From Candidatus Multiplicimicrobium inquinatum (lineage in GTDB: Bacteria > Omnitrophota > Omnitrophia > Omnitrophales > Aquincolibacteriaceae): a DNA stretch of 64,000 bases. A program made the translations under genes and the position numbers. Shown piece by piece: positions 17,570-25,638 of this stretch (position 1 is the stretch's first letter; each line of letters opens with the position of its first letter). Below the pieces are notes generated by a model. That model had not been told where the DNA came from, did not search any database, and worked only from the letters and a program-made list of their open reading frames with translations. The stretch lies in contig DDUN01000006.1 of NCBI GenBank assembly GCA_002344825.1, forward strand, positions 1 through 64,000, read 5' to 3'.

Positions 17570-19252
17570 ATGACAGCAAAATTAAAAGCTCCGCCTAAGA
17601 AAAAAATCGCAAAAGCGGTTAAAAAATTGCCTTTAAAAAAGGCTGTGAAAGCGGTGGTTACCGTGTCTCCGGCGCAGCAAGCGATTGATGCGAAACTCGC
17701 GAAAGTGATTGTCCGTTTGATCAAAACGGGCATGGAACAAGGCGTGGTGACCATTGAACAGATGAAAAAACAAGTCAAAGGGGACTTGGATAATCCGGAT
17801 AACGTTGAACGCGTGATTAAGGCTCTCGCCAAAGAAAATATTCAGGTTCTTTCCGAAAAAGTAGTTGAGGCGGATAACCGCAAAGAGCGCGATGTAGAGT
17901 TGGAAGAAGAAGGCGCGGCGGATGAAGCCGAAAAAGTCCGCATGGACGACCCTGTCCGCACTTATTTGCGCCAGATGGGACAAATTCCTCTCTTAAAACG
18001 TGATGAAGAAATTGCGCTGGCGAAACGCATTGAGGATCGTGAGCAGGATTTAGCTCGCGCCATTTTTCAATGTAAGGGCGCGCGCTATGAAGTGCTCGAG
18101 CTGGCCAAAAAGATTTCTGAGGGAACCGTTCAAGTTGAATCGATCATTGATCCCGAGCAAGAGCAGGGCGAAGACGAAGCCATGCAGGAAGCCAAGATCA
18201 AGGCGATGAAAAAGAAAATGAAGTCGCTTATTCGTAAACTGCGTGCTTCACGGAAAGATTCGGATATTACCGAGCTTTTGATGAGTTTTAAACTGAGCGT
18301 TCAGATGGTGGATAAGATTCTCGCCAGTCTGCGCGCCAAATATGTTCAGCTCCGTAAAAACCGCGAAGAAATCAAGAAACTTCGTAAGAAGAGCGTCCGT
18401 GGCGCGATCGGAAAGATCGAAGAGCGCAATAAAGAAATTTTGCATGAGCTCTCCGAGCCCGAAAAAGATTTTGTTGAACGTCTGCGTTTAATCGGAAGAA
18501 AAGAAGCTGAGCTATCGATCGCCAAAAAAGCGCTTTGTGCCGCGAATTTGCGTTTAGTCGTGAGTATCGCAAAAAAATATACCAATCGCGGTTTATCTTT
18601 CCTGGATTTGATTCAGGAAGGAAACATTGGTTTGATGAAAGCGGTTGATAAGTTTGAATACAAACGCGGCTATAAATTTTCGACTTACGCGACGTGGTGG
18701 ATTCGTCAGGCCATTACGCGTTCGATCGCGGATCAGGCGCGTACGATTCGTATTCCGGTTCACATGATCGAAACGATCAATAAGTTTTTCCGTGCTTCCC
18801 GCCACTTAGTTCAGGAAACCGGCCGTGAGCCGACTCCCGAAGAAGTCGCGCAGTTGATGAAGATGCCGGTTGAAAAGGTAAAAGGCATTTTGAAGATCGC
18901 TCAGGAACCAATCAGTCTTCAAACCCCGATCGGCGATGACGGAGATACCACTTTCGGTGACTTCATTGAAGATAAGTCCGCTGTTTCACCGGCGAATGCC
19001 ACGGCTTACAGTATGCTTAAAGAGCAGATGGACGATGTTCTGCTTTCTCTGACTGAACGTGAGGAGAAGGTTCTCCGCTTGCGTTTTGGTATCGGCGACG
19101 GATATCCGAGGACATTGGAAGAAGTCGGACGCATTTTTAATGTGACTCGTGAGCGTGTGCGTCAGATTGAAGCGAAGGCTTTGCGCAAGCTTCGTCATCC
19201 AACTCGGTCAAGAAAGCTCAAAGGCTTTTTAGAAATCAAGATTAGCGAGTAG
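17570..19252 (+). CDS. rpoD: RNA polymerase primary sigma factor (sigma70)
   Basis: A 560-aa group 1 sigma factor. A Lys/Ala-rich N-terminal ~25 residues precede a region 1.1-like domain. Region 1.2 begins [17 protein letters not shown] (~126). A non-conserved charged insert spans ~170-310. Region 2 has the -10-recognition and melting helices ([35 protein letters not shown]). Region 3 follows ([12 protein letters not shown]), and region 4 has the -35-binding helix-turn-helix [20 protein letters not shown]. Complete and standard. The sigma70-like promoters in this window (TTGACA/TATAAT) fit it. It lies downstream of dnaG, though with its own leader. Confidence 0.97.
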   Translation: MTAKLKAPPKKKIAKAVKKLPLKKAVKAVVTVSPAQQAIDAKLAKVIVRLIKTGMEQGVVTIEQMKKQVKGDLDNPDNVERVIKALAKENIQVLSEKVVEADNRKERDVELEEEGAADEAEKVRMDDPVRTYLRQMGQIPLLKRDEEIALAKRIEDREQDLARAIFQCKGARYEVLELAKKISEGTVQVESIIDPEQEQGEDEAMQEAKIKAMKKKMKSLIRKLRASRKDSDITELLMSFKLSVQMVDKILASLRAKYVQLRKNREEIKKLRKKSVRGAIGKIEERNKEILHELSEPEKDFVERLRLIGRKEAELSIAKKALCAANLRLVVSIAKKYTNRGLSFLDLIQEGNIGLMKAVDKFEYKRGYKFSTYATWWIRQAITRSIADQARTIRIPVHMIETINKFFRASRHLVQETGREPTPEEVAQLMKMPVEKVKGILKIAQEPISLQTPIGDDGDTTFGDFIEDKSAVSPANATAYSMLKEQMDDVLLSLTEREEKVLRLRFGIGDGYPRTLEEVGRIFNVTRERVRQIEAKALRKLRHPTRSRKLKGFLEIKISE

Positions 19253-19266
19253 CACTGTTTTTTAAA

Positions 19267-19292
19267 CCTCTGCGCTGATGCGCAACCGGCGG
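19267..19292 (+). repeat. Small hairpin repeat, copy A
   Basis: CCTCTG and CAACCGGCG flank a TGCGC/GCGCA stem around a TGAT loop. It sits between the rpoD stop and the CAU tRNA. The flanks match seven other copies in this window, while the stem sequence differs between copies but stays complementary. Confidence 0.7.
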
Positions 19293-19316
19293 TACGCTAG
19301 CCGCACCTTAATGTTT

Positions 19317-19390
<74 letters not shown>

Positions 19391-19403
19391 CTGCATTGTT
19401 TTT

Positions 19404-19431
19404 GCTCTGTGGCTTTGCCACAACCGCAAGC
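19404..19431 (+). repeat. Small hairpin repeat, copy B
   Basis: GCTC then TGTGGC/GCCACA stem with a TTT loop, followed by ACCGC. It lies 13 nt after the CAU tRNA and is extended by TTGC/GCAA pairing on its outside. Member of the eight-copy family. Confidence 0.7.
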
Positions 19432-19448
19432 TTGCCCAGATTCGAAGT

Positions 19449-19556
19449 TTTAAAAAAGAGCCGTCTACGGCGTCAAAATTTCATTCCTTTGTGCGGAGTC
19501 GTTTTCACTACACCTCCGCAGTCATTCAAATTTTCCTTTTATTCAGGCTTTTTTGA
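19449..19556 (+). repeat. Long terminator-like hairpin repeat, element 1
   Basis: Outer arms (around TTTTAAAAAAGAGCC and GGCTTTTTTGAGAA) are complementary, and the core holds TTCCTTTGTGCGGAGT...ACACCTCCGCAG. The same core occurs in three other elements at 25499, 39630 and 51657, each with different outer arms. This copy is the most diverged. It probably ends the rpoD/tRNA transcription unit. Confidence 0.6.
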
Positions 19557-19631
19557 GAAAAATGGTTTGAGATTTTTCGGATTTGAAGTGAGCCGTGACA
19601 ACATCAGAATTTGAATGAGGGAAAACATTGG

Positions 19632-19712
19632 GAGCGGCGAGTGGCTGACCCGCAGCGAACCCGAGCGTTTAGCAAGAGAGTGAGCGAAGGGTGGCGAGTC
19701 CAGATAGGTCCA
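19632..19712 (+). repeat. GGCGAGTGGC-type repeat, copy 1
   Basis: The block begins GGCGAGTGGC and contains AGCGAACCCGAGCGTTTAGC followed by AAGAGAGTGAGCG. A second, diverged copy lies at 33951-34036. The rest of 19557-20001 is AT-rich and shows no gene I can support. Confidence 0.6.
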
Positions 19713-20001
19713 TTTCCTTCTGCTATCCCAACCACGCTTCACTTGGGGTTCATAGATTTTTACAACGGTGATGCAGTTAATCCAGCGCATTCTTTTTTAA
19801 TGCATTTAAAATGTTTTCCATTTTTGTCGTAAAAACATGTTTGCTTCAAAAATGTAAGACATTCACGTAATTAAAAAATTTAAGTTCAGTTTTTATTGTC
19901 GCAGCCGAAACTAAATATGGGATGCCGAATTGTTTTTTGGGGCGGGATTTCCTTTTTTTATGAAGAATCGTTTTAGTTCTTTGATTTTTCTAAAAAAAAT
20001 A

Positions 20002-20029
20002 TTGATTTCATTTTCGAGATTGGTATGAT
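20002..20029 (+). promoter_or_regulatory. Sigma70-type promoter for the porin gene
   Basis: TTGATT (20002-20007), a 16-nt spacer, then TATGAT (20024-20029). The leader would be ~60 nt and contains GGTACCGTTCGGGTAACGG, a short inverted repeat, before an AAGGAGAG ribosome site just ahead of the ATG. Confidence 0.6.
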
Positions 20030-20098
20030 GCTTGCTGTTTGGGTACCGTTCGGGTAACGGCAATTTCCATGTAATTAATTTAACCAAGGAGAGATCGG

Positions 20099-21370
20099 AT
20101 GAAGCTGACAATTAAGAAAGCTTTGGGGATTCTCGCTCTTGTTGCATTTATGCCTTCGATGGCTTTTGCACAAAGCGCGGATGTCAGTGCATTAGAAAAC
20201 CAAGTAAAAGAGCTTACCAAGAAGGTAGCTGCTCTTGAAGGCGCAAAGACGTCACAGTCTTCCTACGGTGCTGGCTATGTGATGCCGACCGAAGGTGATC
20301 AGGGTGGTCTTTTACATGCCGCACAGGATATTGACTTTGGCGGATATGTTGCGACAAGCTACACCAGCCACTTTGGTCAGAACAGCACTTGGCAGGGGCG
20401 TATTTTTGATGCCAACGAAGGTTTCGCTGTCAATCAGGCGAACTTCTACTTCAAGAAAGATGCTCCAGCTGAAGGCGGAGCAGGTTTCAAAATCGATATT
20501 ATTGCCGGCCGTGACGCTCGCGTAATTGATTTCGCCGCGACCGCTGACAACGATGATTTTGCTTTCAACGAAGCTTATGTTGAAGTGAACACACCGTCTC
20601 TCCTCGGCGAAAGCGATATTCTTCCGAGCATGATCAACTGGAAAGTTGGACGTATGTCCACTTTGGCTGGACGTGAAGTCATCAATCCCGCGGCAAACTG
20701 GAACATTTCCCGTTCTGTTGGCTTTGGTTTTGGTCTTCCGTTTACTCACACCGGTTTGCGCACTAACACAAAATGGTTCGGCGAAAAGCTGAATGTTTAT
20801 GCTGGTGTGAACAACGGTTGGGATGTTGACGTTGAGACTAACGATTTCCGTACTTTGGAATTCGGTCTTGGTGTTAATCTTCTTGAAAATCTGAGCTACT
20901 TCACCGCTATTTATTTCGGCCCTGAAACAGCTGGCATTTCTGATGATAAAACCTTTTTGTGGACACATGTCCTTGATTTGGCTGTCACAGATGCGCTTAA
21001 GTTAGGTGCTGAACTTAATTGGGGTCGCACAAACGATTTCGTAACCGCTGCGGGCAATTCTGAAAACGCTGAATTTGCTACGTTCGGTTTCTATGGTCGC
21101 TATCAGCTTGCTCCGAAATGGGCTGCTGCTCAGCGCTTCGAAATCTTCCGTGATATTGACGGATCACGCGGCGCAGGTTTTGGTTCAGGTTCAGGTTCTG
21201 GCACAGACACGATGTTTGGCTGGACTTCAACTCTTGAGTACACACCGTATGACAATTTGATCACCCGTCTCGAATACCGCTTGGATAAAGTGAATAGCGG
21301 AAACGGCACGATCTTTGGAACGGATAGTACACGTGGAACTCTTGCTGCTCAGATGATTTATACAATCTAA
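20099..21370 (+). CDS. Outer-membrane beta-barrel porin, OmpL-like (porin-2 family)
   Basis: A 423-aa exported porin. Signal peptide at residues 1-25 (ending MAFA|QSAD), then a short coiled-coil (SALENQVKELTKKVAALEG) that would trimerise or reach toward the cell wall, then a long barrel of alternating aromatic strands. The start of the barrel (DIDFGGYVATSYTSHFGQ) and GFAVNQANFYFKKDA, GFKIDIIAGRD match the putative beta-barrel porin-2 (OmpL-like) family. The chain ends in a strand (LAAQMIYTI) as barrels do. Codons look strongly biased, as expected for an abundant protein. It has its own promoter and a strong terminator, so it is a single-gene unit. Substrate is unknown. Confidence 0.85.
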   Translation: MKLTIKKALGILALVAFMPSMAFAQSADVSALENQVKELTKKVAALEGAKTSQSSYGAGYVMPTEGDQGGLLHAAQDIDFGGYVATSYTSHFGQNSTWQGRIFDANEGFAVNQANFYFKKDAPAEGGAGFKIDIIAGRDARVIDFAATADNDDFAFNEAYVEVNTPSLLGESDILPSMINWKVGRMSTLAGREVINPAANWNISRSVGFGFGLPFTHTGLRTNTKWFGEKLNVYAGVNNGWDVDVETNDFRTLEFGLGVNLLENLSYFTAIYFGPETAGISDDKTFLWTHVLDLAVTDALKLGAELNWGRTNDFVTAAGNSENAEFATFGFYGRYQLAPKWAAAQRFEIFRDIDGSRGAGFGSGSGSGTDTMFGWTSTLEYTPYDNLITRLEYRLDKVNSGNGTIFGTDSTRGTLAAQMIYTI

Positions 21371-21382
21371 GCAACTTGTTTT

Positions 21383-21419
21383 AAAAGCCCCGGATTTGAA
21401 AAAATCCGGGGCTTTTTTT
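21383..21419 (+). terminator. Intrinsic terminator after the porin gene
   Basis: AAAGCCCCGGATTT pairs with AAATCCGGGGCTTT around a short GAAA-type loop, followed by a run of seven T. A textbook rho-independent terminator 13 nt after the porin stop. Confidence 0.92.
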
Positions 21420-21468
21420 GTCTTTTCCGTTTTGTGCCTTTGTTTTAAAGGCGGGATAATTTTTTCGA

Positions 21469-21497
21469 TTGACCTTTTGCCTCTGTATTCATACACT
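21469..21497 (+). promoter_or_regulatory. Promoter for the TPR lipoprotein gene
   Basis: TTGACC (21469-21474), 17-nt spacer, TACACT (21492-21497). The predicted start of transcription falls on or next to the ATG at 21504, so the mRNA may be leaderless; no Shine-Dalgarno is visible. Confidence 0.55.
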
Positions 21498-21503
21498 AAA
21501 AAC

Positions 21504-21857
21504 ATGAAATCATTTTTAAAATCCATTCAGATTGTTTTTTTATTTGGAATTGGTGTTTTGTTTCTTTCAGGTTGCTTGCGTTCACCCGCGCGTCACCAGT
21601 TCGGTGATTACTCCAATGCGGAGAAGTACTATGCTGAGGGAAAGTATGAAAAAGCGATCGAGTCTTATCAAAACTATATGGATAAGAATGAAGAGGGAAA
21701 CCTTTCAATTATCGCTAAGTACTATACCGCGAAAAGTTATGTTGCTTTGCAGAAGAATGATCAAGCGAAGAAGTATTACCAGGAAATTATTAATCAGTAT
21801 CCCGATCTGATTTGGGCTGAGCTTTCTAAGGAGCAGTTAAAAAACTTAGCCGGCTAG
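21504..21857 (+). CDS. Small TPR lipoprotein
   Basis: A 117-aa lipoprotein. The signal peptide ends in a lipobox LSGC, with the lipidated Cys at residue 24. The mature part has two TPR-like helical pairs: NAEKYYAEGKYEKAIESYQNYM and AKYYTAKSYVALQKNDQAKKYYQEII, as in the small TPR lipoproteins related to YbgF/BamD that scaffold envelope complexes. The longer in-frame start at 21396 is rejected because it lies inside the porin terminator. The likely promoter places the transcript start at the ATG itself. Confidence 0.82.
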   Translation: MKSFLKSIQIVFLFGIGVLFLSGCLRSPARHQFGDYSNAEKYYAEGKYEKAIESYQNYMDKNEEGNLSIIAKYYTAKSYVALQKNDQAKKYYQEIINQYPDLIWAELSKEQLKNLAG

Positions 21858-21904
21858 TCTTACTGAGTTTTTCCTCTCGACGCATTTTTTAAAGTTTTAG
21901 ATAG

Positions 21905-22292
21905 AATCAAGGGTGCTTTTTCGGATGACCGCTCCTTAAAGGAGAGGAAAGTCCGTGCTTCCAAGGACAGCCGTAGTGGGTAACGCCCATCTTCCGTAAT
22001 ATGCTGAAGGTGCAAATCATCGGCGGAAAGCGGAACGGATCAGAGCCACAGAGACGAGTCTTTTTGAGGGTAAACCCTCGAAAAGGGTGAAACGCGGCAA
22101 TCTCTACGGGGAAGAAAGGCTAAACGGAAAAGACCAGCAATGGGAAGCGGTCCGCTTCAACCCCGAGGTAACGGAGGGTTTCTTTTCGGGTAAGCCGCTA
22201 GCGAAGCTTCGTAAGGAGCTTTCAAGATAGATGGTCATCGTTTGCTGTAAAGCAAATACAGAACACGGCTTATAGAAAAGGTGCTCTTGATT
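21905..22292 (+). ncRNA. rnpB: RNase P RNA, bacterial class A
   Basis: The catalytic RNA that trims tRNA 5' ends. Conserved segments are present in order: GAGGAAAGTCCGTGCTTCC near the 5' end (22 kb strand of P4), ACAGAGACGAG, GGGTGAAACGCGGCAA, and near the 3' end AGATAGATGGTCATC and ACAGAACACGGCTTA (the other P4 strand). The outer helix P1 is formed by AATCAAGGGTGCTTTTTC (21905) and the 3' strand ending GGTGCTCTTGATT (22292), with some G-U pairs. Length ~388 nt is normal. Exact ends are set by P1 pairing. Confidence 0.93.
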
Positions 22293-22313
22293 CTGTTCTC
22301 TCGCCTCTTTTTT

Positions 22314-22337
22314 GCTCTGCGCCTGTGGCGCAACTGC
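22314..22337 (+). repeat. Small hairpin repeat, copy C
   Basis: GCTC, then TGCGCC/GGCGCA stem with a TGT loop, then ACTGC. It follows rnpB, and 2-3 nt after it comes AAGCACCCTTGATT, which is exactly complementary to the 5' strand of RNase P helix P1. Confidence 0.7.
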
Positions 22338-22409
22338 GTAAGCACCCTTGATTTTGCTCAAGCGCATTTTTTTGTCTATGCCACACCCCAAAAATGAGTA
22401 TGTAGTAGC

Positions 22410-22438
22410 TTGACAAAAGAGCGAAGTGAAAGTATCAT
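22410..22438 (+). promoter_or_regulatory. Strong promoter of the pyrimidine operon
   Basis: Perfect TTGACA (22410-22415), 17-nt spacer, TATCAT (22433-22438). Transcription should begin near 22445 and give a leader of about 250 nt before pyrR, long enough for attenuation. Confidence 0.85.
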
Positions 22439-22472
22439 CCCTCAGCTCGAAGCGGTGATTTTAGCCGCCAAG

Positions 22473-22507
22473 ACCTTTTAAGACGGTGCTGTGACGCTGT
22501 CAAAGGA
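22473..22507 (+). promoter_or_regulatory. PyrR-binding RNA element (anti-antiterminator)
   Basis: In the pyr leader, ACCTTT and AAAGGA form a basal stem, a TAA bulge follows, then a 7-bp upper stem GACGGTG/CGCTGTC closes the loop CTGTGA. The loop fits the known PyrR-binding consensus (UCCNGNGAGG type, here GCTGTGACG), and the layout matches PyrR RNA elements of Firmicutes. PyrR bound to UMP or UTP would stabilise this hairpin, block the antiterminator and favour the terminator 44 nt downstream. PyrR itself is the first gene of the operon, so control is autogenous. Confidence 0.72.
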
Positions 22508-22550
22508 ACATCAGTGAATTTACTAGCATACAATTTGCGTTTGTTGTCGT

Positions 22551-22583
22551 CCCTGCTTAATTTCCTAGGCAGGGTCTTTTTTT
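22551..22583 (+). terminator. Attenuator terminator in the pyr leader
   Basis: CCCTGC pairs with GCAGGG (22569-22574), extended by two or three more pairs, and is followed by TCTTTTTTT. It lies inside the leader upstream of pyrR and downstream of the PyrR element, so it serves as the attenuation site rather than a gene-end terminator. Confidence 0.82.
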
Positions 22584-22588
22584 GTCTC

Positions 22589-22644
22589 GGCTCTGGCCTT
22601 CGGCCAACCGCATTTTGTCTTGGCTCTGAGCTTCGCTCAACCGC
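22589..22644 (+). repeat. Small hairpin repeats, copies D and E in tandem
   Basis: Copy D (22589-22611): GGCTC, TGGCC/GGCCA stem, TTC loop, ACCGC. Copy E (22622-22644): GGCTC, TGAGC/GCTCA stem, TTC loop, ACCGCC. They differ in stem sequence but both stems pair perfectly. They lie between the attenuator and the pyrR ribosome site. Confidence 0.72.
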
Positions 22645-22691
22645 CCGGCTGTCTTTTGCCTCATCCTCTTTTTTTCAAAACAGGGTGGCAC

Positions 22692-23240
22692 ATGCCTAAG
22701 ACTTTTCTTGATTCAACCGAAATTCAGCGCGCGGTAGTGCGTATTGCACATGAAATTTTAGAACGCAACCATGACGTGAATAATTTGGCGATCGTGGGCG
22801 TTCGTACCCGCGGGGTTTTTATTGCCGAGAGAATCCGCAATAAAATACAAGAAATCAAATCATTTCAACTTCCTTTCGGTATTTTAGATATCACGCTTTA
22901 CCGCGATGACTTAAGTGAAGTCGGAGTTCATCCTCAGCTCAAAGAAACGGATATTCCTTTTGATTTGCATGATCGCACCATTGTTTTGGTGGATGATGTT
23001 TTATTTACGGGACGTACGATTCGGGCTGCGCTCAATGCTATTTCAGATTTTGGCCGGCCGCGCGCGGTTCAACTCGCCGTGCTTGTCGACCGTGGGCACC
23101 GCGAGCTTCCGATTAAAGCAGATTTTGTCGGAAAAAATATTCCGACTTCGCGACAAGAAAAAGTTTTGATTCATTTGCAGGAAACAGACGGGAAGGATGA
23201 AGCGTTAATTTTGCCGGTAGCCGGCGAGGTGATTTCATGA
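22692..23240 (+). CDS. pyrR: Bifunctional pyr operon regulator / uracil phosphoribosyltransferase
   Basis: A 182-aa type I phosphoribosyltransferase-fold RNA-binding protein. The PRPP-binding motif is TIVLVDDVLFTGRTIRAALN; NLAIVGVRTRGVFIAERI and the ending LVDRGHRELPIKADFVGKNIPTS are PyrR-specific. It binds the leader of its own operon when uridine nucleotides are plentiful and promotes termination. ATG 22692 is preceded by AGGGTGG at a good distance; longer in-frame starts run through the hairpin repeats and are rejected. pyrB overlaps its stop by 4 nt. Confidence 0.96.
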   Translation: MPKTFLDSTEIQRAVVRIAHEILERNHDVNNLAIVGVRTRGVFIAERIRNKIQEIKSFQLPFGILDITLYRDDLSEVGVHPQLKETDIPFDLHDRTIVLVDDVLFTGRTIRAALNAISDFGRPRAVQLAVLVDRGHRELPIKADFVGKNIPTSRQEKVLIHLQETDGKDEALILPVAGEVIS

Positions 23241-24193
23241 ACCAATCCGCCTGGAAGCGCAAAGACCTGATCGGATTACGCGATCTTTCTAAAGAAGAAA
23301 TTGAGTTGATTTTGGATACGGCAGCATCTTTCAGCGAAGTTTCACAGCGGTCGGTAAAAAAAGTGCCCGCACTTCGCGGAAAAACAGTCGTGAATCTTTT
23401 TCTTGAGCCGAGTACGCGTACCCGCATGTCATTTGAATTAGCCGAGAAACGTTTGAGCGCGGACACGCTTGGTATGACCGGTTCGGTATCGAGTATGACC
23501 AAGGGTGAGTCGTTGCGCGATACCGCTCAGAATATCGAAGCGCTGAAAGTGGATTTGATCGTGATGCGTCATCCTTCCTCGGGTGCCGCTTATCGGTTGT
23601 CGCAGTACACAAGCAAAGGTGTTGTGAACGCGGGCGACGGTATCAATGAGCATCCCACTCAGGCGCTAATCGACATTTTTACTATTCGTGAACTGAAAAA
23701 AAATGTCAAAGGGCTTAAGATTGTTTATCTTGGCGACATTTTGCATTCACGGGTCGCACGGTCGAATATTTGGGGATTAACGAAGCTTGGCGCGCAGGTG
23801 GTTGTTTGCGGTCCCAAAACCCTTATTCCCAAGGGCATTGAAGAGCTCGGCGTGAAAGTGGAACACAATCCCGCTAAAGCGGTACAAGATGCCGATGCGG
23901 TGACTTTGCTCCGTATCCAGCTCGAACGGCAAAATGAAAGTTTATTTCCGAGTTTGCGCGAATACTCGGACACTTACGGAATGAATGAAAAACTTTTTAT
24001 GCGAGCGAAGCCGGATGCAATTTTGATGCATCCGGGACCGGTGAATCGCGGTGTTGAAATCGAAAACTCGCTCGCGGACAGCCCTCGCTCGGTGATTTTA
24101 AGACAGGTAACCAACGGGATTGCCGTGCGTATGGCGGTTCTTTATCTCTTGAGCGGAGCGGCTTCGATTGACGGGGGAGGTTCGCATGAGTAA
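23237..24193 (+). CDS. pyrB: Aspartate carbamoyltransferase catalytic subunit
   Basis: A 318-aa enzyme that joins carbamoyl phosphate and aspartate, the first committed step of pyrimidine synthesis. The carbamoyl-phosphate loop FLEPSTRTRMSFE (residues ~55-67), the SSMTKGESLRDT loop and HPTQALIDIFTI are complete. No pyrI regulatory subunit is present, so activity is controlled by PyrR at the transcript level. ATGA overlap with pyrR and an 8-nt overlap with pyrC show tight coupling. Confidence 0.97.
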   Translation: MNQSAWKRKDLIGLRDLSKEEIELILDTAASFSEVSQRSVKKVPALRGKTVVNLFLEPSTRTRMSFELAEKRLSADTLGMTGSVSSMTKGESLRDTAQNIEALKVDLIVMRHPSSGAAYRLSQYTSKGVVNAGDGINEHPTQALIDIFTIRELKKNVKGLKIVYLGDILHSRVARSNIWGLTKLGAQVVVCGPKTLIPKGIEELGVKVEHNPAKAVQDADAVTLLRIQLERQNESLFPSLREYSDTYGMNEKLFMRAKPDAILMHPGPVNRGVEIENSLADSPRSVILRQVTNGIAVRMAVLYLLSGAASIDGGGSHE

Positions 24194-25496
24194 CGGATTG
24201 CATCGCCGGCAGGCAAAAAATTTGGTGATCCGTAACGCGCATGTTGTGGATCCCTTTCACAAAATTAATGACGTGCTCGAGCTTTATATCAAGAACGGAA
24301 AAGTCCAGAAGTGGGGCAAGAAGGTGGATGCTCCCGCCGACGCCGATGTGTTTGACGCCAAAGGACTGTATCTTTTTCCGGGGTTCATTGATTTGCAGGT
24401 TCATTTCCGCGATCCCGGATTTGAAAACAAAGAAACGATTGAAAGCGGAGTTCAGGAAGCAATTGCGGGCGGATTCGCGGGGTGCGTGACTATGCCGAAT
24501 ACCAAGCCCGCGTGCGACAATGAACAGGTTGTGAAATATCAAATCGACCGCGGCGCGTTGAGCGACTTTAATATTTTTCCCGCCGGTGCTTTGACACAAG
24601 GAGTCGGAGGTCAAAAAATAGCTGAAATTTCTGAAATGAAAATTGCGGGCGCGGTGGCGGTGACGGATGGATCCAGCTGGCTGCAAGACTCCGGTGTTGC
24701 GCGCAGGGCCTATGAGTATGCGACCACTTATGATTTGGTGGTGATGTCGCAGGCCGAAGACAATCGATTGAGCGCGGCCGGAGTGATGAATGAAAGTGTG
24801 GTCTCAACCCGCTTGGGCTTACGCGGCCGTCCCGGTGCCGCTGAAGACATTGCGATTGCAAGAGATTTGGAATTGGCGCGTTTAACAGGATGTCGTCTCC
24901 ATCTGATGAGTGTTTCGACCAAACGGGCGGTGGAGTATATCCGCGAAGCAAAGCAGGAAGGCATCACCGTGACCGCGCAGGTGACACCGCATCATTTGAT
25001 GATGACCGAAGATGACTTTGTGACTTATGACACCAATTTTAAAATGAGCCCGCCCTTGCGCAGCGTTGAGGACCAAAAAGCAATTTTGGAAGGGTTGAAA
25101 GACGGGACGATTGATGTGATTGGTTCGGATCACTCGCCGCACGCGGCGGAAGAAAAAGATATGGATGTAGAAGTGGCGCCGGACGGAGTTGTGGGGTTGA
25201 CTTCTTACTTTGGCGCGGTGATGACGGCTTTATATCATGGGCAGAAAATTCCTCTGATGGAGATCGTTAGAAAAATGAGTCTTCGCCCAAGTGAAATTAT
25301 CGGCAAGAATAAGTTTGGAAGATTAGGCGAGGGAGAGCTTGCCAACTTTGTTTTGGCGGATTTGAATCATGAATGGGTTTTTGAGAAAAAGCATATTTTT
25401 TCAAAATCAAAAAACTCTTGTTTCCTGGGCAGAAAATTTAAAGGCAAGGTATTTCATAATTTTGTAAACGGCTATCACTACGACTTGACCAAGTAA
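24186..25496 (+). CDS. pyrC: Dihydroorotase, class I
   Basis: A 436-aa amidohydrolase that closes carbamoyl aspartate to dihydroorotate. Metal-site segments: DLQVHFRDPGFENKE (first), TPHHLMMTEDDF, and VIGSDHSPHAAEEK (catalytic Asp). In the first HxH motif the first His is Gln (Gln71, His73). The same QVHFREPG form occurs, from memory, in a known DHOase subgroup, so it probably remains active with an altered metal site; an inactive partner role is the alternative. The ribosome site is GGGGGAGG before ATG 24186, inside the end of pyrB. Confidence 0.9.
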   Translation: MSNGLHRRQAKNLVIRNAHVVDPFHKINDVLELYIKNGKVQKWGKKVDAPADADVFDAKGLYLFPGFIDLQVHFRDPGFENKETIESGVQEAIAGGFAGCVTMPNTKPACDNEQVVKYQIDRGALSDFNIFPAGALTQGVGGQKIAEISEMKIAGAVAVTDGSSWLQDSGVARRAYEYATTYDLVVMSQAEDNRLSAAGVMNESVVSTRLGLRGRPGAAEDIAIARDLELARLTGCRLHLMSVSTKRAVEYIREAKQEGITVTAQVTPHHLMMTEDDFVTYDTNFKMSPPLRSVEDQKAILEGLKDGTIDVIGSDHSPHAAEEKDMDVEVAPDGVVGLTSYFGAVMTALYHGQKIPLMEIVRKMSLRPSEIIGKNKFGRLGEGELANFVLADLNHEWVFEKKHIFSKSKNSCFLGRKFKGKVFHNFVNGYHYDLTK

Positions 25497-25498
25497 TG

Positions 25499-25603
25499 AA
25501 AAAGTCCATTTGCTGCTTTACAAGCTGCGCTTCTTTGTGCGGCGTAAGTTTTTACTACGCCTCCGCAGGCGCTTGCTTGCGCATTGCAACTGGATCTTTT
25601 TCC
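25499..25603 (+). repeat. Long terminator-like hairpin repeat, element 2
   Basis: Begins 3 nt after the pyrC stop. Outer arms AAAAAGTCCA and TGGATCTTTTT pair; the core contains GCTGC...GTGCGGCGTA and TACGCCTCCGCAGG, sharing the apical hairpin with elements 1, 3 and 4. A-tract on the left and T-tract on the right give it the look of an expanded intrinsic terminator, yet carA follows in the same pathway, so it may be a partial attenuator. Confidence 0.75.
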
Positions 25604-25638
25604 TTCACTTGTTCTTAAAACAATTTTAGGTATTTTTT

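Noticed and set aside
21396..21503. Longer N-terminus for the TPR lipoprotein
   Set aside because: Would start inside the porin terminator and place the signal peptide internally; the lipobox fits ATG 21504.
22514..22699. 61-aa ORF in the pyr leader as a leader peptide
   Set aside because: It runs through the attenuator terminator and two hairpin repeats, has no typical pyrimidine-sensing features, and control is explained by PyrR; its ribosome site (AAAGGA) is part of the PyrR stem.
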